From contig JAJEKV010000041.1 in NCBI GenBank assembly GCA_021234155.1, positions 12,592,689 to 12,656,688 on the forward strand: a stretch of 64,000 nucleotides of DNA, given 5' to 3'. Shown here in pieces: positions 56,301 to 64,000 of this stretch. The translations under genes were made by a program, and so were the position numbers. This DNA comes from Isoetes taiwanensis (lineage: Eukaryota; Streptophyta; Lycopodiopsida; Isoetales; Isoetaceae). Below the pieces are notes generated by a model that ran no database searches, was not told the DNA's origin, and saw only the letters and a list, made by a program, of their open reading frames with translations. Within the stretch, counting starts at the first letter, position 1. Each line of letters opens with the position of its first letter.

Positions 56301-57377
56301 GCTTTACTATAGGAAGGATAGTGCCAAAAAACTGCAAGCATTAGCTGTAGAGGATCTTAAACATGTATTCATAACATTACAAAACCCAATTGAATGATGC
56401 TTAACTAGTTGAACAATGGTCCCTTGACGAGTAATACTGTAAGAGATGTCTGTGGAATGTGTGAGCAAATAAGAAACAACAGCCACAAACAAATTAGACA
56501 ACACGACCAAAGACATGGGAAAAAAGTTGCTAGCTATGTTGAGGAGGAAATGTTGGTGAGCTATACACATAGAGCCAACTAGAAGAAAAAAATGTTTTCA
56601 TGCTATTGCCTATAAGGATAAAAAAAATTGCAAAGCTAAGCGTGCATAACCTACAAGGTGGAAAAGAATATAGCCAAGCTATGTGCTCATAACCAACGTT
56701 GAGAGAAAAAAATGGATATAGCCAGGGTAAAGATTGGCAGACTAACATTAGGACATTTTCAAACTACAAATGCGAAAAACAGATAATCTAAATGTAATGC
56801 CAAAGAATCGTAGGCAAGTTAGGACCAAAATTAGAAGGGTGTGGCATGCAATGACTAGGTTGGAGTAAAATATGTAGGTAGGAAAATATTGGGTAGGACG
56901 TGCCACTACAAAATGAGTAGGTTGTTAAAAAAATGGATATGTAAAATTTCACGTAGTAGGTAGTGTCTATGCCTGCATAGACAAAAGTCTCTTGCTATGC
57001 GCCCATAGCAAAAGACCTTTTTTTTCCTCATTTTTTTTCTTCTTATCTTCAAGTTTCACAGCAATTTTTGGCAGTTTTTCTGTTATAGTGCATTCTTGCA
57101 GTTAAGAAGGAGGAGGAGGCAAAATCTGTGAAAAAAAAGGGGGCTTTCATAAATTTCTTGTGGCCTTGATTTGTGATAAAAAAAAAACCTGGGTTGGGGT
57201 TAGATTTTGCAGCTTTGGGTTCAGATTTTTGCCAAATTGGGGCCATATTTTGCCATATTCCTCATTATGGCATCCCTCATAGCTGATAGTTCGAAATAAG
57301 ACTCAAGTTTAAGATTGAAGAAACTCTGAGCATTCATTAAGGCCTTTGTCAGTTTCTTAAGGCCTTTATCTGAGCAA
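56300..57377. other. No recognised gene
   Basis: AT-rich, with A/T runs near 57020 and 57130-57190. Short frames have no domains. Confidence 0.4.
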
Positions 57378-57690
57378 GGGTGCCTTCGCACCCACCTTTA
57401 AGTTAGAATTGAGTTAAAATTTTTAACTGACCAGTTAAACTAATAAAAGATCTTTATGTTCGCACCAAGATTAATTTAACTTTCCGTTAAGACATTAACT
57501 TAACGGAAACTAGTTAAATCCGTTCGCACCAAAAAAAGTTAAGTTATTTTTCTTAATGGTAAACAAAAGAAGGGGTTCGCACATGCCTTAGTTAAGTTAG
57601 TACTAACCTAAAGCTAACAGCAATTCTTTCACATATGTTTCGTTAAGTTAGCGCTAACTTAATGCTAACCGGTGAGTACTTGCAAGACAT
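57378..57690. repeat. GTTAAGTTA-rich repeat related to the MITE family
   Basis: It begins GGGTGCCTTCGCACCCAC, a self-complementary end. The words TTCGCACC and GTTAAGTTAG recur several times. It is related in style to 42150-42398 and 59844-60088, but the right end is not defined. Confidence 0.45.
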
Positions 57691-57770
57691 CCTTCATTAA
57701 GTTAATTTTTTTTTCATTCAGTTTTAGAACTTCTATTAGCCACAAGAGACTTTTATTAACTACAAGAGAC

Positions 57771-58058
57771 TTATGGCAGTTTATCCAAAAGCTTCCTAGA
57801 ATCAATGCCTATATAATCTAATGATGTCTCAGGCCTCGACAAGCCCTCTAGGTCCGCAAGAATCTTGAATGTCTTATTGACAGCTTGAGAATCAAGACTT
57901 TGTCCATTATAGCCAAGACTTTCAGCAGGGCCAGGTTTACCAGCAAGCTCCAATTCAGCAATATATATTTCTCTGCTCAAATTCAATAGATCACGCGCAA
58001 ACAAAAGACAACATCGGTAGATGGCCGTTTTTGACACAAGCACAAAGAAATCGCCCAA
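57771..58058 (-). CDS. Possible small or partial protein, unknown
   Basis: A 95-codon open frame with natural composition: TAIYRCCLLFARDLLNLSRE, IYIAELELAGKPGPAESLGY, then AVNKTFKILADLEGLSRPE, ending LLDKLP. It is helix-like and moderately acidic, unlike the low-complexity frames around it. I do not recognise it. It might be an exon of a larger gene: an acceptor or donor could lie near 58060, but none is clear. Confidence 0.25.
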   Translation of the reverse strand: MGDFFVLVSKTAIYRCCLLFARDLLNLSREIYIAELELAGKPGPAESLGYNGQSLDSQAVNKTFKILADLEGLSRPETSLDYIGIDSRKLLDKLP

Positions 58059-58059
58059 G

Positions 58060-59840
58060 AACTAAGTTCCAATACACACAAAAAAAGACATAACAAAATA
58101 TAGACTAAAGACTCTATACCTTCATTTTTTCACGAAGTTATTTTCATAAATGAGGCGAACTTCGCTCAAACTCCACCTAAAGAAAATGAAGGCATCACCT
58201 AATCAGATACAACATAAACTGCAATGGCAGAGCATTCTTGGGATTTCAACTCACTTTCGAATTTGCCTTTTAGAAGTCAGAACTCATCTGTTGGGCCTTG
58301 ATGCTTTACCTCATCCTGTAGGGCAGCAAAAACGTAAACATACGTCACCAACCCACAATTTTTGCATAAAAGGTACTAAAATTCACAAAATTGGATGATA
58401 CTGCTTCAATCATAGGAGCGCTATAGATAAACACATCCATGGTACTTCCTAAGGAAAAATGACAACGTAAATTTCAACCAAAGACAAGATCTCAGTCATG
58501 TAGCTGGTGACCAACATGATTTGTCAGGCAATTACATGTGTGGTTGAGGACTCAATCGCCTATCCCTTTTTGCAGTGGTGCACAGGAAGGTTATATAAAG
58601 TCTCTTACATGAAAATGTCTAAACATTTCAGGCCAAAGACCATCATTGAAGTGGGTTAGTGAAACATTCAAAAAAATAGCTCAAAAACCAGTGGCTGGCA
58701 TACAACTGAAACAGGGAAAGGTAACTGCAATTTCGTTGCAAGCAACCAAGTAAGCAATGCCCAAAATGCATTGCAAGCCTACAAATAAGAACAAGCAAAA
58801 ATTCACTTTGAAGAAAAATGCTCAGACAAATTGCTTGTGGAACTCGCTGATTTTGCCAGCGGCCTCCACAACGAGTTTAACACGACCGGGACATAAAACA
58901 TATGAGAACCGACCTTTGCTCTTCGTTGGGGGACTGTGGCGCCACAATATGCTCTATATCGCAAACGCATTCCACCGACGGGCTTAACGGTCATATAAAG
59001 ACCATGGTCTCTTGCACAAGTTGCATGAAATGCACCATAACAAAGGACAAAATTGCAACCGCAAATAGCATTAAATAAGACATCAAAGAAAAAAAGCAGT
59101 AGTTATGGTGACTATCTCAAACGCATACCTTCAAACATGCTCCCTGGCCGACGTTGGCAGACACTACACACCAAGGTAAAGCGATCCCCGCACATTTTCC
59201 CCGCAAATGAATGCAACATCTATCCATTAATTAAAGCAACTATATTGCAAGAAACTTGAACAAAGGCGAAGTTAACCCACCAAGCCTTCAATCTACAAGA
59301 ACTTTGATCTTGTCCTACTGAAGTTTCAGGGATCCATTAATACCAACATAACCCAAATCAGCAATTTAATTTGCAAATCATTATTGCCTAAAGCAAACCA
59401 AGAGAATAAGGTAACACCTTTCAAACAATCATGTGAAATTTAAATGACAGGACGAGCACAAAATACATGTACCCAACCATCCATAGCCTTCTTAAATGCT
59501 CCCAAATACTCACGGACACTATGCACATTGGACACCGTGAGTCGTCCAACCACTTAATGGGTTGCTTGGTTGATATTGGGGTTGCTTGGTTGATATTGGT
59601 GCGGAACTTCAACACAGGGTTGGCAATACCATGGACCTAATGGCATCCTCACAACCCCATAACATTCTTGATGCACGCCTACCCGCATTACGCAACAAAA
59701 TCCAAAATGCGGCGACACGATCGGAATGTCGCGGCCACCGCGCCCTCTGCGACCAAAGCACCCTCTGCGACCAAAGATGGGCGCCCTCTCCGACCTCTCC
59801 GGCCTCTGCGACCACCATCGCCGCCCTCAAGCTCCTAACT
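58060..59840. repeat. Gene-poor stretch with short tandem repeats
   Basis: GGTTGCTTGGTTGATATTGG is perfectly repeated at 59560-59579 and 59580-59599. CCCTCTGCGACCAAAG is repeated near 59739 and 59759 in a GC-rich patch to 59830. No domain is recognised. Confidence 0.6.
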
Positions 59841-59843
59841 AGC

Positions 59844-60088
59844 GTTAAAGTGACCTGAAGGTCACTTTAATTTTCAAACAATTTTAATTTTGGGTTATCA
59901 TTCTGTTAAATTTGGTAACCTAATATAAAGTGGTGTGAAGATGGTTTGGGTTAAGGATTTTAAGTTAAAAAATTTAACGGAATGCTAAATATTAACTTAA
60001 CGGAACACTAACCTAACTTGTAGTGTGAACCTGAAAACTGTTAAAAGCTTAACCCAATCCTAACTTAACGGCTGGTGCGAAGGTACCC
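59844..60088. mobile_element. GTTAAG-rich MITE, copy 2 (245 bp)
   Basis: It starts GTTAAAGTGACC with the palindrome AAAGTGACCTGAAGGTCACTTT and ends GGTGCGAAGGTACCC. It is the reverse-complement counterpart of 42150-42398, with many shared blocks such as TTTTAAGTTAAAAAATTTAA. Confidence 0.7.
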
Positions 60089-60089
60089 C

Positions 60090-61317
60090 AAGAAGCATAT
60101 TTGCAGCTATCAAAGTGGACGAAATCCTCATTTCTAGATGTCCCCTATTTCTAAATGCCGTAAAATCAAAAATGAGTTATGGCGGCCCTGATTCTCAGAG
60201 ATGAGCAGACATGCCAACGATTTTTCGTAATCCACCGGGATTCCAAGCGCCATAGTAGCTAAGAAACGAATCTTCCAAAACGGCTATGTCTGGTAAACTA
60301 CACTTAAAAATTTCCTGTGATAAATATTCTGTGTTTCCTCTGCCCTACTCGCCGCATTAAAAATATGCAACCTGCACTCGTTTCCACAAGCTTTTATTGT
60401 GAGTAGAAACTTTGATATAGATTGTGAAGACTAGATTCGGGAAGCAAAGACTAGATTGCGAGACCTTTGTTTTTCAAAATAGACTGTGCCTATGTGCGCA
60501 TGGGCTCAAACTTTATTTTTTTACCTGTAATAAAGTCAATAAGCTAGAGACATGCGATGGTCGTGAAAGCTAGAGCTGGAACAAAAATTCTTATGCTCTA
60601 TGCATGCCTTCTTTATGTTTTGTGAGTTTTCTTATAATGAGCGCATGGATAAATTCCTCAAAGAAGGGATTCTTATATTGTGTGTGGCCACAATAAAATT
60701 TTTATGCTATGCATGCATAGGCACAGACAACAAGATTTGGATAAATACCTCAAAGAAGGGATTCTTATATTGTGTGTGGCCATAATAAAATTTTTATGCT
60801 ATGCGCGCATAGACACATGCAACGGGATTTTATGTTATAAGCAAACATTAATTAATTTGAGAAACTTAGAGTTCTATTTGTGTACGAAATAGATTGCACG
60901 CTACCCATAAGATGCAAAGCATGGTTGGTCTAGAGCAGGAGTTTGTGTTTTATTGCAGAAAGAACGCAACGAAATTATATCTTATGTGAAATTGCATTCA
61001 AGGGGTCTTTCCGATCTCTTGTTTGAGTAAAGGCTGGTAAATAAAAGATGTTAAAATGATTGTGAAGATCATGACAACGAAACTTTCTAGCAATTGATTG
61101 GTCATTTGGTGAACTGCAAATGGAATTTAGAAAATGACAATCCTTACAATTAACATTTAGAACACGAGGATCTAGCATCATTTATAATAATACGCTAGAG
61201 AAGATTGTCGTGACGATCTTCTCGACAACAGTAAAGGACGTAAAAGACTTAAAAACATTGTCAAGCAAATACGTAATTTCTATTCATCATTTCACATAAA
61301 ACTTACAAGACATCGCG
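60090..61317. repeat. Intergenic with a 92-bp tandem duplication at 60647-60830
   Basis: GGATAAATTCCTCAAAGAAG at 60647 recurs at 60739 (period 92) and extends to the GCATGCATAG/GCGCGCATAG palindromic words. The rest has no recognised feature. Confidence 0.6.
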
Positions 61318-62331
61318 TTAACGATGAAATCGCTGAGTTTCTGATACAGATTCAGGTGTCACATCGAGTTCATTAGCTATTTGCCGAACATGCTCTCTCC
61401 CAATCTCTATAGCCTGAGAAGTGTCCATCTCTAAATAGCCCGTCACATCGGGTGCATCCACTTCCATGGCCTGGGCAATTCTCTGCACATTTTCGGCTAC
61501 ATGAAGCACTTCAGTGTCTTTAAGTAATTTCCGTTCTAGCTCACCTGAGAACTCAGTAGAATGAAATGTTTTTAATTTTTTACATAAAATAGAGTGCTCT
61601 TGTGTTCCACTCGTCTCCATCTCTTCTTGTTCATTATCGTCAGAACCCAGATACTGAAATATATTTTTCCCTGCCAGAATAGCCATAGCCCACTCAAAAT
61701 ATTGATTTATACTCTCTAGCTTTTAGATTGTAGGTTCTAAGGCGTCGATACCTTTCTGGGTGGACTCCAAAAGTTTCTTTATCTCCTGCATTCCTTTCTC
61801 GTAGCTCTTCTCGTCCAGCTTGTCTAAAATCTCATACATGTTGGACAAGTCTGTACCTTGAGTAATCCTGAGATTGGGTCTTGAAGTGTCCCCCTGATCT
61901 ACATTCTCGTCCTCTGCTTTCTCTTCCTTCGAAATACCAGTTGAGTGGTTTGCCATTTTGTCTAGCGTTTCCAAAAAAGATCTCAAAGAATGGCATATTT
62001 TGTCATCCTTTTTGAACGCCACTTTGTTTTCCTTGCGTGAGTGCTACACGTGAAGCAGTACCGGTGGAGAAGAGATCCAGGATGCAACCATCTTTAGGCA
62101 GCAGCTGATCAATAATGTGATATGCATATGACGTCTTCAGCTGGCATCTAAAGACATGGTCGCCATCCATTGCAGTCCAACTGCATCTCGACTTACCTTG
62201 AAGTACGTCTGATATTTCTTTTTTATTTTTTCATCTTCATCCTCCTTTGGCAGAACACGTGCCTCACTCATGTTGATGCATATGTAGCTAATGTAATATT
62301 GATATTCTTTCACTTTCTCTCGCTCACCCAC
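61318..62331 (-). pseudogene. Methyltransferase-like remnant with acidic C-terminal extension
   Basis: The frame 62331-62137 holds KIKKKYQTYFKVSRDAVGLQ and ends at TGA. A second frame (62130-62005) reads SYAYHIIDQLLPKDG then CILDLFSTGTASR, which resembles the SAM-binding D-x-F-x-G-T-T motif and preceding helix of beta-class N4/N6 DNA methyltransferases (PF01555-like). A third frame from about 62022 gives VAFKKDDKICHSLRSFLETL, the usual next strand and helix. It continues acidic and helical (ISKEEKAEDENVDQG, YEILDKLDEKSYEKGMQEI) through a single in-frame TAA at 61723-61725 to a stop at 61318 (end ETQRFHR). Two frameshifts and one stop break it. The family call is inferred from one motif and its surroundings; catalytic D/N-PP-Y was not seen. 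Confidence 0.4.
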
Positions 62332-62334
62332 CCC

Positions 62335-62810
62335 TGTTTGTCATAAGTGCCCAAAGAAATATGTGAACTGCCCTGGATTTAGTTCGGACCGTACAAACAG
62401 TTTGGCAAATTCACATACATTAGGATAACTAAATAATAGACGTTAGCTGTTGTCATGCTCGCTACAACCATCATCCAATTAAATTGGGATTATGTCAACT
62501 CCAAAATCACGCCAACCTGCTATTGTCTTCTAGGGGGTTTTTGTTTTTTTTAACCTTTTTTTTTGGACTTCAAAAATAACATAAGGTTGCGATTCACGTG
62601 TGACTTTTCATATGCGAATTGAAATATGCAGAAATGAAGAGCAAGTTGCTAACATAGATGAGACCAAAATTGCTTGCTCGATAGATGATAATATTAGGTT
62701 TGATAACAACAGATTGCATTATTTATGCGAGGCAATTCCGGACTTGAAATTATCGATACATGGCACAAATATCATACAAAATATCATATATTCCAATAAA
62801 ACATTAAGGG
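62335..62810. other. Gap between two minus-strand remnants
   Basis: A T-run lies near 62550-62570. Stop-rich frames could hide an intron or decayed exon linking the phosphatase-like and methyltransferase-like parts, but no evidence joins them. Confidence 0.3.
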
Positions 62811-62811
62811 A

Positions 62812-63470
62812 TCAATCCATGTTTTTCCACGCGTGTTTAACAAGGTGTGGTTCCATGTCAGCCGTTCTATCCAGTTCTAGGTACGAATCTAACACTTCAC
62901 CCACCGTCTTCCCCATAGCCAAATTATGCATAATAGACACAAACATCACCGGAAAATCATCCATCGCAGAAAGTTTTTGGATCGTAAGATGGTGGATTTG
63001 AGGAACTGGTTTGATTGTAGAAGCATTTGAGAGCATCATCATCCACTATGATTATATCATCCTTATTCTCGATACCAAGTTCGGTCCATCATGTTACTCA
63101 AGTGTTTGATGAAGATAGGCTTTGTTGGATCCTTGGGATTAGTGAACTTCACACATTTGTTCGATCCCAAAGGGTCAACCAATGTCTCACGATTTCCCCA
63201 AAGTGCCTCCAAAGTATCCTTGATGTTCCTTAGTTCCATGGATGACCAAATACCAACTCGAAATAACTTTGAATGCCTCGCCTAGCATCTCCTTCAAGTG
63301 CGGCCGCGGATAGATCCACTTGGTGTTTGATTCTACCGGTGTCCGATGAAACCGTTCTCTAGCCACTTTATTTTGGAAAAAGTCTTGCAAAGGACTCCGA
63401 TTTAGGTCTAACACCACAACCTTCTTAGAAACGCCAATGGAAGCTGAAACATCAAACATGTATCCCGGTC
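62812..63470 (-). pseudogene. FCP1/NIF-like HAD phosphatase domain, degenerate
   Basis: With three frame shifts the minus strand reads KKVVVLDLNRSPLQDFF (site of the HAD aspartate; many plant relatives have D-x-N), WIYPRPHLKEMLGEAFKV, VGIWSSMELRNIKDTLEAL, TNPKDPTKPIFIKHLSN, DDIIIVDDDALK with the second acidic cluster, NPPSYDPKTF, then VMFVSIMHNLAMGKTVGEVL. This order (RPxxxxFL, WSS, KP.F.K.L, IDD, NP) is that of the NLI-interacting/FCP1-like phosphatase domain. Frameshifts near 63270, 63065 and 63010 break it. The ancestor may act on phosphoproteins; the role is unknown. Confidence 0.6.
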
Positions 63471-63479
63471 AAGAAGATA

Positions 63480-63841
63480 CGATAACACAAACAATACAAA
63501 CGTCAAAGCGTGATTTGAAATAGTCATAACCAAATCGCCGGCCGGTGATTTAGTTTGACAACGAAAAATAATCAACGCTTTGGCGCGATTTAATTCAAAG
63601 GTAATACAAATTAAATCACGGCGTGGCGCTTATTTCGTCAGGCAAGGCCATACCTATCATCTTCAGTTTTCCTTTCGTCATCGGCGTTATTCTCCCCCTT
63701 CGCCACCTTTTAATCTTCGCGTCTTCTTAAATTTGTTAGAATTGTTATTTTCTATTAGTTCCATTGCGTCCTTCACAATCGACATTATTTTACTATTGAT
63801 TTGGCAAACTTGTGGAATCACTAGAGCAGCTTTCGTTGCCT
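63480..63841. other. No recognised feature
   Basis: Intervening sequence between the phosphatase-like remnant and the edge frame. A short plus frame has no domain. Confidence 0.3.
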
Positions 63842-64000
63842 TCATTTCGGTTTCCTGTCAATTACTTCATTGTTAACCCGTGAATCTACTCTGTTGTTGC
63901 TTGCATCACCCGCAATGTGGGCAAAAATATTCCCTAAGTTCGCCGCCATCACAGTACTTTGAGCAGCCAGTTTAGCAGCTATTTGTTCATTAAAGTCGAT
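63842..64000 (-). CDS. Partial open frame at the right edge, unknown
   Basis: Minus strand open from the window edge to TGA at 63844-63842, 52 codons: DFNEQIAAKLAAQSTVMAAN, then IFAHIAGDASNN and a polar end VIDRKPK. It is Ala-rich, helical, and natural in composition. It could be an upstream exon of the minus-strand remnants or a separate gene. No family recognised. Confidence 0.3.
   Translation of the reverse strand: MDFNEQIAAKLAAQSTVMAANLGNIFAHIAGDASNNRVDSRVNNEVIDRKPK

Noticed and set aside
57378-57690. GTTAAGTTA words as telomere-like repeats
   Set aside because: The words are irregular and dispersed, do not match TTTAGGG-type telomere repeats, and fit a MITE-type repeat better.
1-64000. 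tRNA, rRNA or snRNA genes
   Set aside because: I scanned for tRNA A/B-box pairs and rRNA words and saw none I could support; only the tRNA-iMet complement in the Copia primer site was found.

Overview
The window looks like nuclear DNA of a land plant, most likely a non-flowering vascular plant such as a fern; this is inferred. Support comes from spliced plant cytochrome P450 genes with canonical GT-AG introns, a PPR pseudogene, a plant bHLH fragment, plant-type Copia, Gypsy and LINE elements, and long AT-rich, repeat-filled intergenic DNA. There are no operons and no bacterial signals.

Two genes are clearly intact. They are near-identical three-exon CYP73 genes (cinnamate 4-hydroxylase), at 15920-17639 on the minus strand and 40258-41974 on the plus strand. 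They point away from each other across about 22 kb, and each carries about 330 bp of homologous promoter. Between them lies the decayed 3' half of another P450, of the CYP97 carotenoid-hydroxylase type (32116-34345). Both copies should supply the second step of phenylpropanoid synthesis.

Layout: 1-6.6 kb has no recognised gene but holds hairpin repeats and a LINE-tail motif. At 6.7-8.0 kb is a decayed Gypsy 5' part with a perfect heat-shock element upstream of a TATA box. At 9.3-14.7 kb is a T-rich block of decayed ~1 kb tandem units with a later insertion. CYP73 copy A is at 15.8-18.0 kb. At 18-26.4 kb are frameshifted coding remnants, one resembling the C-terminal motif of N4/N6 DNA methyltransferases. 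At 26.4-30.7 kb is an internally deleted Gypsy element (LTR, polypurine tract, chromodomain-like end, start of RT, protease, gag) split by a MITE and next to DUF4283-like sequence. The CYP97 pseudogene follows at 32.1-34.3 kb, then MITE and LINE-tail repeats to 37 kb and a possible unknown terminal exon at 38.6 kb. CYP73 copy B is at 39.9-42.1 kb.

At 43.0-48.9 kb a Copia retrotransposon with identical 172-bp LTRs sits inside an L1-type ORF1 sequence; removing it and one target-site copy rejoins the ORF1 frame. At 49.6-51.4 kb is a PPR pseudogene cut by a LINE fragment. At 52.1-52.9 kb is a LINE reverse-transcriptase fragment. At 54.2-54.7 kb is an orphan bHLH N-terminal exon. The last 7 kb hold GTTAAG-rich MITEs, a second methyltransferase-like remnant (61.3-62.3 kb) and a decayed FCP1/NIF-like phosphatase domain (62.8-63.5 kb), all minus strand. 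Coordinates of decayed items are approximate.
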